From DMER01 sp003451645 (GTDB lineage: Bacteria; Pseudomonadota; Alphaproteobacteria; Micropepsales; Micropepsaceae): a stretch of DNA of 25,455 nucleotides. Location: the NCBI GenBank assembly GCA_031976175.1, contig DALYLR010000041.1, forward strand, positions 1 to 25,455. Direction: 5' to 3'. Below the pieces are notes generated by a model. That model was not told where the DNA came from. It searched no databases and worked only from the letters and a program-made list of their open reading frames with translations. Shown here piece by piece: positions 1 through 7,567 of this stretch. A program made the position numbers and the translations under genes. Position 1 is the stretch's first letter; each line of letters begins with the position of its first letter.

Positions 1-340
1 GGCCTTCCTGGCGCGCCGCGAGGTCGACGGGGTCAACGCTTTCTGGGAACATATTGCGGATGGAGACAGCCCCTGTATCCAGCGTTACGCGTATGAGCCG
101 TAAATTGACATTGTCCAGGATGACAACCCCTTCACCGGGTACGACCGCAATCGCATTGGGAAGAGTTGCCACGTCGTCGCCATTGGGTTGGCGCACCCCG
201 AGCTGGCCCAGACCGCTGCCGGGCTCAAACGTTGCAATCACAGACGCGCCTTCTGGCAGCTCTTGCGCTGATACAGGGCCAGCTGCGGCGCAGGCAAGCA
301 TGACCGCGCACAGGCGGCAAAAAGAACCCGCAATCGTCAT
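1..340 (-). CDS. Secreted protein of unknown function, N-terminal part (runs off left edge)
   Basis: An open frame runs from an ATG at 338-340 to the left edge with no stop, giving about 113 residues of a longer protein. The start is preceded by a GGGGGA ribosome-binding site about five bases upstream. Residues 1-26 look like a signal peptide: a short basic N-terminus, a hydrophobic Leu/Ala/Cys stretch and a VSA-Q type cleavage site, so the product is probably periplasmic or secreted. The visible mature part alternates short hydrophobic strands with Gly/Asp turns (for example GEGVVILDN and LRLIRVTLD). This resembles one or two blades of a beta-propeller/NHL-like protein, but that is only a guess from pattern. 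It lies 124 bases downstream of the transglutaminase gene on the same strand and may belong to the same unit. Function is not recognised. Confidence 0.6.
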   Translation of the reverse strand, partial: MTIAGSFCRLCAVMLACAAAGPVSAQELPEGASVIATFEPGSGLGQLGVRQPNGDDVATLPNAIAVVPGEGVVILDNVNLRLIRVTLDTGAVSIRNMFPESVDPVDLAARQEG

Positions 341-464
341 CACGTCCCCCAGCAGTCCAGTGTGCCCCAAAAGATAGAATAGAGTTCCCCTTCACAATGC
401 CACACATCCCGGGCGATTGCACGTTGTTAACAGCATAACAGCGAACTCTCCTATGATGTTTTCT

Positions 465-1346
465 TCACATGGGCACTACGTCCACGCCCACTTCAATAAC
501 ATGGTCGCCGCCGCCGACAATCATTCCGGTAATGGGGGCCACGTCGCTGTAATCTCTGCCCCAGGCGAGCGTGATGTGCTGGTCCTTCGGCACCAAGTCA
601 TTAGTTGGGTCCAAATCAATCCAGCCAGCCTCAGGGCACCAGACAGAAAACCAGGCATGGCTAGCGTCGGCGCCCAAGAGTTTCTCCTGACCGGGTGGCG
701 GAAAGGTCAGCAAATAGCCGCTCACATAGCGCGCGGCGAGACCAATGGCCCGAACGGCTGCAACACCCACATGCGCCAAGTCCTGACAAACGCCCGCGCG
801 CAGGGCGAACACTTTGTCAACGGGTGTCGAGACGTCGGTCACGCCAGTCACGTAACGAAAATCCTTATGGATGCGCCGCATGAGATCGACCGCGGCCTCC
901 GCAACCCGCCGCTTCGGCGTAAAGCTCTCCAGCGCATAGGCAGCTAGATCGCTCTGAAAACTGATCATTGGGGAATCAAACAAATAAGGTATCGCTTCGG
1001 CCGCCCCGTCCGCGCGCCCGTCTCGCAGACGCTCGCGCACTTGCTCCCAGCCATGCGAAGTGTTTTGGCCTGCGCCGGTACTCCCTCCTGCATCGCGAGC
1101 CACCTCCGCCGCCGCCTCTACGATGAGAGTTTCGTGCTGATCCGCCAAGGATATCCAATCAATCGCATTGCCAAAGGCGTCGTCCCGGCGCAGCCAGGCG
1201 GCCGGTTCCGGCGAGACCTTTATTGTTGCCTTTGCTACGGCCTGTTGTGGTGTCTCTCGCGGACGCAAATGCAAAAGATGCAGCGAATCCGGAACTGGAT
1301 ACAGATAGCGGTACACGGTCTTGTGCCGGACCTGATAGCGCGTCAT
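465..1346 (-). CDS. Transglutaminase-like cysteine protease family protein
   Basis: The product is 293 residues. Residues 1-80 fit the bacterial transglutaminase-like N-terminal beta region (start MTRYQVRHKTVYRY). Residues 150-250 form the transglutaminase core with a Cys-His-Asp triad: C187 in AGVCQDLAH, H230 in DASHAWF and D246 in WIDLDPTN. No signal peptide is seen, so it is probably cytoplasmic. The chosen ATG has AAGGAGG four bases upstream and overlaps the stop of the upstream gene as ATGA. A longer frame exists but lacks this support. Family knowledge: such proteins are found repeatedly beside circularly permuted ATP-grasp and alpha-E proteins and are predicted to cut or rearrange peptide or isopeptide bonds made by the partner ligase. 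The real substrate is unknown. Confidence 0.9.
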   Translation of the reverse strand: MTRYQVRHKTVYRYLYPVPDSLHLLHLRPRETPQQAVAKATIKVSPEPAAWLRRDDAFGNAIDWISLADQHETLIVEAAAEVARDAGGSTGAGQNTSHGWEQVRERLRDGRADGAAEAIPYLFDSPMISFQSDLAAYALESFTPKRRVAEAAVDLMRRIHKDFRYVTGVTDVSTPVDKVFALRAGVCQDLAHVGVAAVRAIGLAARYVSGYLLTFPPPGQEKLLGADASHAWFSVWCPEAGWIDLDPTNDLVPKDQHITLAWGRDYSDVAPITGMIVGGGDHVIEVGVDVVPM

Positions 1347-3910
1347 GCGCCCTCCTTGCGGGGAGCCGAACCTGTGCGGCGGCGCGTCGATTGGCGGAAA
1401 TAGTTTTGCTGCACTACATCCGACAGCCGCGTCAGCATGGTCGTGCAAAAATCCAATAGGAGCGTTAGCTCAACTTGCACTGGTCCCTCCGCTTTTGCGA
1501 GTATATTGGGATCCGCTTGGCGCAAGCGGGCATAGAGAGCGATGGCAATTTCCTTGTCCAAACCTCTCACTTGGATCGCATTGGCGCGGGGCAATTGCGT
1601 GACCAGACTTGCCAAACGGCTTGCTTGGAAAGCGAGCGAGCGGGGATTGGACTCGTCCAGCAGCAATAGGTCCAGCACCGGCGCCAATTGCATGATGCCA
1701 AAGTACCGGCTGCGATAGGTCATGGCGCTATCCGCTATCTCAAGCGCCAGGGTTAGGTTCTCGCTTTCGCCACGGGCCTGTGCTCCGGATAATTGCCGGA
1801 TGAGCCAAATGAGCGTTTGTCCGCGCTCGATTCTGCGGCCCAGTTCAAGGAATAGCCAATTCCGGCTGCGCGTCATGTTCTCCGAAGTCAACCCTGACAG
1901 AGCCGCTGCGCGCTGCACCAAATCATCGAGATAACTTTTGGCGCCAGCCGGATCAGGCGCCAATGGCCGCGCATCTGGCGCATGCGCACTCAACGCCTCA
2001 ATCGCCCGCCAAGCATCGACAGACAGACGGTCCCGCACATTCCACGCAGTGCGCGCCACGTCTCTTAGCAAAGTTTGCAAGCCATCGCCGCGTTCAGGGT
2101 TGAGGACGAGACTATCCAATTCAACGGCCAACCGCGTGACATCACCACCGCGGGCTTCCTCAAGCGCAACAGGGGTGGCGCGGCCCAAGGGCACCAAGAG
2201 ACTTTCCGTCAAGGCAGCAGCCATCGCCGCACTCTGAAGGCCTGTATCATCGCCCAACCGCAAGATGATGGCGCGCAATGTGCGCCCCAAATCTTCCGCG
2301 CGTTCCGCATAACGGCCCAGCCAAAACAGATTATCCATCGCCCGGCTTGGCGCTTCCTCGCCCGAACGCCTGATTTCTAAAGGTTTAGAGGGCGATGGCA
2401 ACAGGCTGAACAAATCGACGGGACCATCGGCCAGGACCCAGGTGTCCTTGCTTGCCGCACCCGACTGCATGTTCATGGCGGGCAGTCCATCTTGGCGCGC
2501 CACCCGCGCTAAGCCGCCCGGCATCACCGTGTAGCCGCCAGGTGTCCACGCAGCATAGACGCGCAATGCCATGGGCCGTGGCGCCAACCGGCCATCTTGA
2601 AAGGCCGGCACAGTTGCAAAGTGCGGCATTTCCTGCGCGACAAAGCTGGGCGCCCGCAAGCCGATCTGGCGAGCAAGCTTTGCGAAAGCATCCACACTGA
2701 GCGTCGCGCCCAATACCGCCGTGGAATTCGCCGAAAACAGGGGCCGGTTGTCAAAGGCACTGCGAAAGAAGAGCTCCTTGGCCCGTTTCAGTGCGGTCGC
2801 GGCCTGATCAGCATCGCCGCACCACAAGGTCGGCATGCCCGGCAAATCCAAGCGCTCTCCGAGAAAATAATCGCAAATTGCGGCTATATGGGCGGTGATG
2901 ACCGGCGCTTCGGCAACGGCCCCGCCCAAAGCATTGGCCAGCACTACGCGCCCGCTCCGGACGGCCTCCGCAAGACCCGGGACACCCAGGGCTGAGTCAT
3001 GCCGCAGCTCCAAAGGATCAGCAAACTCGCTATCGACTCTGCGAAAGATCACGTCAACCCGCTCAAGCCCAGACAGCGTTCGTAAGAACACGCCCGTGTC
3101 CAAGGCCGCGAGATCTTGGCCCTCAACAAGGCTCAAGCCGAGATAGCGGGCAAGATAGGCATGCTCGAAATAGGCCTCATTGTAGGGCCCAGGAGTAAGC
3201 AGCGCCGCGCGGGGCGTGGTTGACCCAGACAGCCCCATGATCGAATCGCGCCAGCCCTGAAAGAATGGCGCCAGCCGCCTGACCCCTGCATCGCGATAAA
3301 GTTCAGGGAAAGTCTGGCTTACCACAATTCTGTTCTCAAGCGCGTAGCCCGCCCCCGTTGGTGCATCCAGCCGCTCCGACAGAACAATCCAACGGCCTGC
3401 AGCATCGCGCACAAGATCGGCCGCGTAGAGATGTACAAAGACACCCCCAGGCGGAACAACCCCCCTCATCGCACGAAGATATTGCGGGTGACCTTCGACG
3501 GCATGGGGTGGCAGAATGCCATCGCGCAGGACCTCCTGTGCTCCATAAAGGTCGGCAAGAAGGGCGTTGTGCAAGCGCGCACGCTGCTGCACGCCGGCAT
3601 CAATCGCCGCCCATTCGCTGTCCGTCATGACCATGGGCCAGAGGTCTAAATCCCATGGCCGCGCTTGGCCGCCCGCTCCATCGTAGACGTTGTAGGTCAC
3701 ACCATTGTCGCGGATCATCCGCTTGGCGGAAGCAAGCCTGCGGGCATACTCATCCTGATCAAGCGCCGACAGTTCCGCCAAAACGCCTCGCCAATGCGGG
3801 CGGATTTCGCCGGTTGCGGATTTGAACATGTCATAGCGGCCGGCCTGAGGCTTGTAATCGAGCCCCATATCCAACACGGCGGTTACACTCTTGCGATTAC
3901 CTGGTCCCAT
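1343..3910 (-). CDS. Circularly permuted ATP-grasp / alpha-E domain fusion protein
   Basis: This product of about 855 residues joins two modules that are often separate genes. Roughly residues 25-500 are a circularly permuted ATP-grasp type 2 domain; visible blocks include RPHWRGVLAEL, LLTPGPYNEAYFEHAYLA, DVIFRRVDSEFADPLELR and ANALGGAVAEAP. From about residue 523 (SRAMDNLFWLGRYAERAE) to the C-terminus it is an all-helical alpha-E (DUF403) domain. ATP-grasp enzymes typically ligate a carboxylate to an amine, so this is a predicted peptide or amide ligase working with the transglutaminase encoded immediately downstream (ATGA overlap). The start is uncertain: TTG at 3913 and ATG at 3910 are adjacent, with a GAGGAG about 15-18 bases upstream, while ATG at 3868 would also keep every recognisable block. 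The substrate is unknown. Confidence 0.88.
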   Translation of the reverse strand: MGPGNRKSVTAVLDMGLDYKPQAGRYDMFKSATGEIRPHWRGVLAELSALDQDEYARRLASAKRMIRDNGVTYNVYDGAGGQARPWDLDLWPMVMTDSEWAAIDAGVQQRARLHNALLADLYGAQEVLRDGILPPHAVEGHPQYLRAMRGVVPPGGVFVHLYAADLVRDAAGRWIVLSERLDAPTGAGYALENRIVVSQTFPELYRDAGVRRLAPFFQGWRDSIMGLSGSTTPRAALLTPGPYNEAYFEHAYLARYLGLSLVEGQDLAALDTGVFLRTLSGLERVDVIFRRVDSEFADPLELRHDSALGVPGLAEAVRSGRVVLANALGGAVAEAPVITAHIAAICDYFLGERLDLPGMPTLWCGDADQAATALKRAKELFFRSAFDNRPLFSANSTAVLGATLSVDAFAKLARQIGLRAPSFVAQEMPHFATVPAFQDGRLAPRPMALRVYAAWTPGGYTVMPGGLARVARQDGLPAMNMQSGAASKDTWVLADGPVDLFSLLPSPSKPLEIRRSGEEAPSRAMDNLFWLGRYAERAEDLGRTLRAIILRLGDDTGLQSAAMAAALTESLLVPLGRATPVALEEARGGDVTRLAVELDSLVLNPERGDGLQTLLRDVARTAWNVRDRLSVDAWRAIEALSAHAPDARPLAPDPAGAKSYLDDLVQRAAALSGLTSENMTRSRNWLFLELGRRIERGQTLIWLIRQLSGAQARGESENLTLALEIADSAMTYRSRYFGIMQLAPVLDLLLLDESNPRSLAFQASRLASLVTQLPRANAIQVRGLDKEIAIALYARLRQADPNILAKAEGPVQVELTLLLDFCTTMLTRLSDVVQQNYFRQSTRRRTGSAPRKEGA

Positions 3911-3968
3911 CAAGCGACTTGAAACCGACTCCTCGCCCTAGCGCAAGCCCACCCGCCATCAGGCGATC

Positions 3969-5246
3969 GTGCCGCATCCCTTGACGGGCGGAGTGCTGCG
4001 AAGTCTTGTGTTGCAAACAAGACGCCGCCTTCGACGGGAGCCCATCATTACCCCATCACTTTTGCTTTACCTCGCCGCGCGGCTATGCGGGACGAGCGCT
4101 ATCATGATCATGTCCGTGGGCGTTGGCTGGCAGGTCTATGAGCTGACGGGCGATGCTTTGGCGCTCGGTCTTGTAGGGCTTGCCCAGTTCCTGCCGATGG
4201 CCTTGCTATCTTGGTATGCCGGTGACGTGGCCGACCGCTTTGATCGGCGCGCCATTTTGGGTGCGGCCTATCTCTGCGATGCGCTTGTCGCTCTAGGCCT
4301 CATTGCCTTGACCTTGAGCGGCGCCGAGGAATGGGCATTCTATGCAATCTTAGTGCTGTTTGGCGTCGCCCGGGCCTTCGGTGGACCCGCGGGGGCGGCC
4401 CTCTTGCCGCGTATCGCTACGCCTGAGGTCTTGCCGAAAGCAATAGCGTGGAGTTCGACAACCTTTCAATTTGCGGTCATCGGCGGACCGGCATTAGGTG
4501 GAGGGCTGCTGATCCTGGGTGCAGATGTCGCTTATGCCTTTAGCGCCTTGCTCTTCGCAGGCGCGCTCATTGCCACCCAGTTTCTGACGATCCGCCCTAG
4601 CTTGGATGAAGGCTCGCAAGCCGAGACGGCCTGGGAGCGTGTGTTGGAGGGGGTCAACTTCCTACGCGGCAAGCCCGTCATACTTGGCGCCATTTCCCTC
4701 GATTTGTTTGCAGTTCTGTTTGGTGGGGTCACGGCACTTCTGCCGATTTTTGCCAAGGATGTCCTGAATGTGGGGCCTGAAGGTCTGGGGCTCTTGCGCA
4801 GTGCGCCAGCGGCGGGTGCGGCGGTCATGTCACTGTGGCTAGGTTTCCGACCGCTCAACCGAAAGGTTGGCGCCGCCATGTTCTCGGCGGTCGCAGTCTA
4901 TGGGGTGTTTACACTCGTTTTCGCTTTCTCTCAAAGTTTCTTCTTATCGCTCACGTGCCTTGCCGTACTTGGCGCCGCCGACATGATTAGCGTCTTCATC
5001 CGCCAAAGCTTGGTGCAATTGGGCACGCCGGATCAAATGCGTGGCCGCGTAAGCGCTGTGAATCTCTTGTTCATCGGCGCGTCCAACGAATTGGGTGAGT
5101 TCGAAAGCGGCTTGATGGCAGCATGGCTCGGCGCTGTGAACGCTGCAATCGTGGGGGGCGTCGGTACTATCGCAGTGGTCGTGGTCTGGATGGCTCTATT
5201 CCCCGATTTGCGGCGGGTCGATAAGATCGAACAGACAACAAGGTGA
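3969..5246 (+). CDS. Major facilitator superfamily exporter, EntS/DHA3-like
   Basis: The product is a 425-residue integral membrane protein with about twelve hydrophobic segments. The typical MFS loop between segments 2 and 3 is present (GDVADRFDRRAILG), with a weaker counterpart in the second half near LGFRPLNRKVG. The long central loop (around SLDEGSQAETAWERVLEG) and the pattern DQMRGRVSAVNLLFIGASNELGEFESG are typical of the MFS_3 group, which includes the enterobactin exporter EntS and macrolide efflux proteins. The likely role is proton-driven export of a small molecule across the inner membrane; the substrate cannot be inferred. The start is GTG with AGG about five bases before it. It is divergent from the ATP-grasp gene across a short gap and converges on tRNA-Pro, ending four bases from the tRNA 3' end. 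Confidence 0.87.
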   Translation: MPHPLTGGVLRSLVLQTRRRLRREPIITPSLLLYLAARLCGTSAIMIMSVGVGWQVYELTGDALALGLVGLAQFLPMALLSWYAGDVADRFDRRAILGAAYLCDALVALGLIALTLSGAEEWAFYAILVLFGVARAFGGPAGAALLPRIATPEVLPKAIAWSSTTFQFAVIGGPALGGGLLILGADVAYAFSALLFAGALIATQFLTIRPSLDEGSQAETAWERVLEGVNFLRGKPVILGAISLDLFAVLFGGVTALLPIFAKDVLNVGPEGLGLLRSAPAAGAAVMSLWLGFRPLNRKVGAAMFSAVAVYGVFTLVFAFSQSFFLSLTCLAVLGAADMISVFIRQSLVQLGTPDQMRGRVSAVNLLFIGASNELGEFESGLMAAWLGAVNAAIVGGVGTIAVVVVWMALFPDLRRVDKIEQTTR

Positions 5247-5250
5247 GAAA

Positions 5251-5327
5251 TGGTCGGGGCGGCGTGATTTGAACACGCGGCCCTCTGCTCCCAAAGCAGA
5301 TGCGCTACCAGGCTGCGCTACGCCCCG
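5251..5327 (-). tRNA. tRNA-Pro (anticodon TGG), CCA encoded
   Basis: Read on the minus strand, the 77 bases fold into a complete cloverleaf. The acceptor stem CGGGGCG pairs perfectly with CGCCCCG, the D-arm is GCGC/GCGC, the anticodon stem TCTGC/GCAGA holds the loop TTTGGGA, and the T-arm GCGTG/CACGC holds TTCAAAT. The discriminator base is A and CCA is encoded. The anticodon TGG reads proline CCN codons. It lies just past a terminator-like hairpin that follows the DUF192 gene. Confidence 0.97.
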
Positions 5328-5331
5328 ACAC

Positions 5332-5357
5332 GAAGAAAATGGCCCCGAAACGGGACC
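5332..5357 (-). terminator. Terminator-like hairpin after the DUF192 gene, directly before tRNA-Pro
   Basis: On the minus strand GGTCCCG, loop TTT, CGGGGCC forms a 7-bp stem with one G-T pair, followed at once by ATTTTCTTC. This fits a rho-independent terminator for the cold-shock/DUF192 transcript. The first base of the tRNA is only four bases further on, so a separate tRNA promoter would have to overlap or precede this hairpin. It could alternatively be a leader or processing structure of the tRNA precursor. Confidence 0.55.
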
Positions 5358-5408
5358 GACTGTCTAAGGCTTATGACGGCCAGGTGCAAGACCTGTTAGA
5401 AAGGGTGT

Positions 5409-5867
5409 CTAGAACTTTGCGTCGCCAAAAACACGATGCCGAACCCGCTGGCCCTGTTTGATCCCCAGCCGTTCCGCTTCGCCGCCTGCGATTTCCAGGA
5501 CCGCCCGCGCTGGCGCGCCTGCCGGCACTTGGGCTTCCGACAGCGGCGTTGTGCGAGCAGCAACTCGCACAATCTGCCCCCTGCCATCGATGAAGATCAT
5601 ATCCAGAGGTATGATCGTGTTCTTCATCCAGAAGGCGACACCTTCGCGCTCATGGCCAAAGTCGAAAAACATACCGTGACCTTCAGGCATGCGTTTGCGA
5701 TACATGAGCCCCACAGCCTGCTGATGTGGCGTTAGCGCCATTTCCACTTGGAAACGCAATGCCTTGCCAGGCGCTGTCTCAATCGCCAGAGGCTCTTGCG
5801 GCAGCAAGGGCTGCCCACCCAGATCGGCCAACGCCGTCACCATCCAGACTAACACTGCTACCAGCAT
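5409..5867 (-). CDS. DUF192 family secreted protein
   Basis: The product is 152 residues. Residues 1-14 are hydrophobic (MLVAVLVWMVTALA) and act as a probable signal peptide or membrane anchor, so the domain should face the periplasm. The rest matches the DUF192 fold: the block TPHQQAVGLMYRKRMPEG, then MFFDFG, FWMKNTIIPLDMIFID and a C-terminal VLEIAGGEAERLGIKQGQRV. The family has no established biochemical role. The ATG at 5867 is the first usable start because an in-frame TGA lies three codons upstream, and a GAGGTGGA stretch precedes it. It follows the cold-shock gene by 83 bases on the same strand, with two hairpins in between, and is followed by a terminator-like hairpin and tRNA-Pro. Confidence 0.88.
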   Translation of the reverse strand: MLVAVLVWMVTALADLGGQPLLPQEPLAIETAPGKALRFQVEMALTPHQQAVGLMYRKRMPEGHGMFFDFGHEREGVAFWMKNTIIPLDMIFIDGRGQIVRVAARTTPLSEAQVPAGAPARAVLEIAGGEAERLGIKQGQRVRHRVFGDAKF

Positions 5868-5880
5868 GGCCGTTCATCCA

Positions 5881-5913
5881 CCTCATATTGATGAGGCAGT
5901 GTTAGCGCACTGC
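5881..5913 (-). promoter_or_regulatory. Tandem hairpins in the cold-shock/DUF192 intercistronic gap
   Basis: On the minus strand two perfect 6-bp stems follow each other and share one base: GCAGTG-CGCTAA-CACTGC, then CCTCAT-CAAT-ATGAGG. The 3' arm of the second contains GAGG, part of the likely ribosome-binding region of the DUF192 gene. If formed in the mRNA this would mask translation initiation. There is no T-run after either stem, so they are not an ordinary terminator. Confidence 0.45.
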
Positions 5914-5950
5914 AGGTCCAAGCGCACCAGCAAACACAGCGAACAAGGCG

Positions 5951-6556
5951 CTATATCGACGCTTCCCGTTGTCCGGACCTTTGCGACGCCTCTGGAAGCA
6001 TCTCAATGAACGTGGCCTGCAGCCCCTTTTCACCCATTGCGGTCCGTACTCGTACCTTTTGTCCAGGCTTCAGTTCCCGAATCCCGCACTGCCGCAACAA
6101 TTCCATATGAACGAAGACATCCTCGCCCGCCGAGGCGATCACAAAACCAAAGCCCTTAGGCCTGCTGAACCATTTCGCGACGGCATCAATCAGCGGACCT
6201 TGCAGGGCCACCGCTGGGCGTTTTCTGCTTTGAGCACCGGCGGTCCGCTGCCCAGCAGACCCAACGCTTTGTGCGCCCGCGCCTGGAAACACGGGGGCGT
6301 TCTCAAGATAGATAAGCCGTTGCGCCTGCAAGCCGCTCTTTCGCTTAACAACTTCGCATTCGACCTGCGCCCCCTCGTGGGCACTGCTGAGACCAGCCTG
6401 CCTCAAACAAGAAAAGTGAAGGAGGATGTCCGCGTCAAAGTTTGGCGATTTGATGAAGCCAAAGCCCTTATTGGCATCAAACCACTTGATTTGTCCCTTG
6501 ACGATGATACTGCGCTCGTTGGTGTCCAAAGACAGGCCACAATCACTATCGCTCAC
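5951..6556 (-). CDS. Two-domain cold-shock protein
   Basis: The product is about 201 residues with two cold-shock domains. The first, near the N-terminus, has KGQIKWFDANKGFGFIKS with RNP1-like KGFGFI and an altered RNP2 (DILLHFS where DVFVHFS is usual). The second has AKWFSRPKGFGFV and a standard DVFVHME. A Gly/Ala/Gln/Arg-rich linker separates them. Such proteins bind single-stranded RNA or DNA as chaperones; double-domain versions are common in alphaproteobacteria. The GTG at 6556 was chosen because GGAG sits seven bases upstream; an ATG at 6592 would add 12 Trp/Cys-rich residues that do not look like part of the domain. It is the first gene of a minus-strand unit with DUF192 and perhaps tRNA-Pro. 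Confidence 0.88.
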   Translation of the reverse strand: MSDSDCGLSLDTNERSIIVKGQIKWFDANKGFGFIKSPNFDADILLHFSCLRQAGLSSAHEGAQVECEVVKRKSGLQAQRLIYLENAPVFPGAGAQSVGSAGQRTAGAQSRKRPAVALQGPLIDAVAKWFSRPKGFGFVIASAGEDVFVHMELLRQCGIRELKPGQKVRVRTAMGEKGLQATFIEMLPEASQRSGQREASI

Positions 6557-6651
6557 CACACAACTCCACAACCGGCACCCCCAGACCGTCACGCGCAGGC
6601 GTTGGCCTCAAGTCAATGCCTAACAACACCACAAGAAACATGGTAAACAAA

Positions 6652-6680
6652 ACAATACGCCTTTATGTCTGCTTTGTGAA
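6652..6680 (-). promoter_or_regulatory. Candidate sigma-70 promoter of the cold-shock gene
   Basis: On the minus strand TTCACA (-35, 5 of 6 matches; 6675-6680) is separated by exactly 17 bases from TATTGT (-10, 4 of 6; 6652-6657). Transcription would begin near 6645, giving an untranslated leader of about 90 bases, and long leaders are common for cold-shock genes. An extended inverted repeat lies four bases upstream of the -35 box. Confidence 0.5.
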
Positions 6681-6683
6681 GGT

Positions 6684-6729
6684 GGGTGCGCGCAACAAGC
6701 CGCGTTTTGCTGAACTTGTCCGCGCACCC
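6684..6729. repeat. Long interrupted inverted repeat between cold-shock gene and coxG
   Basis: The arms GGGTGCGCG (6684-6692) and CGCGCACCC (6721-6729) are perfect 9-base complements. Inside them ACAAG and CTTGT add five more pairs across a small CA/C asymmetry, with a 15-base loop. Neither side has a T-run, so it is not a standard terminator. It lies in the roughly 300-base gene-free stretch 6557-6856 between divergent genes, just upstream of the cold-shock promoter. It could be an operator or a structured RNA of a coxG leader. The rest of that gap shows no convincing gene. Confidence 0.5.
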
Positions 6730-6856
6730 GGATTGGAAAGTCGCGGATTAGTGCGAAGCGCCTCCATCGACCTTGACGAATCCGTTGCAGCCGCGTCACG
6801 TGGCGGCCGATTTGAGCCCAGGATACACAGATAATTAACCGGAGTTTGCATCGGCC

Positions 6857-7450
6857 ATGGACATGACGGGCGAGTATCGCATCGCGGCACCACGGGAGCG
6901 GGTTTGGCTTGCGCTAAATGATCCTGAGGTGCTTAGAAAATCTATTCCCGGTTGCGATGAGTTGACTAAGCTCTCTGACACCGAGATGGAAGCAGGCGCC
7001 ACTGTGAGCTTGGGACCAGTCAAGGCACGGTTCAAAGGCAAAGTCAGTTTGAGCGATCTCAACCCACCGGAAAGCTATACACTCACTGGCGAGGGCCAAG
7101 GTGGGGCTGCAGGCTTCGCCAAAGGTCAGGCGCGGGTGCTTCTGCGGGCAGATGGCGACGCCACCATCATGACCTATAGTGTCAATGCAAGCATTGGGGG
7201 CAAGCTGGCGCAACTGGGCCAGCGGCTCATCGATGGCGCGGCGAAGAAAATGGCGGATGATTTTTTCGCGCGGTTCGCTGACCTTGCAGGCGGGTCTGTA
7301 CCTCAGACCAAGACCGCAAGTCTCCAGCAGTCCAATGAGGCTGCCAACAGGCGCAAAGCAGAAATCCCTGTGACCAATCCTCCCTTGTGGGTGCCCTTGG
7401 CGATTGCCGCCGGATGCGGTCTCATCATTTTGCTCACGTCATTTGCGTGA
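6857..7450 (+). CDS. coxG: CoxG, SRPBCC-fold membrane-recruitment protein
   Basis: The product is 197 residues. Residues 1-145 are an SRPBCC/START-like domain typical of CoxG: MTGEYRIAAPRERVWLALNDPEVLRKSIPGC at the N-terminus, then SLGPVKARFKGKVSLSDL and GGKLAQLGQRLIDGAAKKMADDFF. A polar linker leads to a single C-terminal hydrophobic segment (PLWVPLAIAAGCGLIILLTSFA) that should anchor it in the membrane. Family knowledge: CoxG recruits the Cox-type molybdenum hydroxylase to the membrane, and its pocket is suited to a hydrophobic ligand such as a quinone. It is the first gene of the Cox locus, 117 bases before coxS. A GGAG lies 12 bases before the ATG, longer than ideal, so the start is slightly uncertain. 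Confidence 0.9.
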   Translation: MDMTGEYRIAAPRERVWLALNDPEVLRKSIPGCDELTKLSDTEMEAGATVSLGPVKARFKGKVSLSDLNPPESYTLTGEGQGGAAGFAKGQARVLLRADGDATIMTYSVNASIGGKLAQLGQRLIDGAAKKMADDFFARFADLAGGSVPQTKTASLQQSNEAANRRKAEIPVTNPPLWVPLAIAAGCGLIILLTSFA

Positions 7451-7469
7451 ATTCCCCTTTGAGCGGGCG

Positions 7470-7498
7470 TTGACAAATGGCTGCGTGCGGGTTGATCG
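7470..7498 (+). promoter_or_regulatory. Weak candidate promoter in front of coxS
   Basis: A perfect TTGACA lies at 7470-7475, but the hexamer 17 bases on (TGATCG, 7493-7498) matches a -10 box poorly. It lies in the 117-base coxG-coxS gap and could give coxSLM a start separate from coxG. The -35 match alone is weak evidence. Confidence 0.25.
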
Positions 7499-7567
7499 TG
7501 GTTCGACCCTATTGCTGCGGCATCCCCGTTGGCGCTCCATCCCTTAAGGCCCAGGAGACTTCATACT

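Noticed and set aside
417..947. A 176-codon plus-strand frame opposite the transglutaminase gene
   Set aside because: The minus strand contains the full catalytic triad context; the plus frame is a shadow.
5969..6646. A 225-codon plus-strand frame opposite the cold-shock gene
   Set aside because: The minus strand carries two clear cold-shock domains; the plus frame has no motif.
6616..6834. A 72-codon plus-strand frame in the cold-shock/coxG gap
   Set aside because: It has no ribosome-binding site, runs through the inverted repeat and candidate promoter, and has an Arg-rich composition with no recognisable motif.
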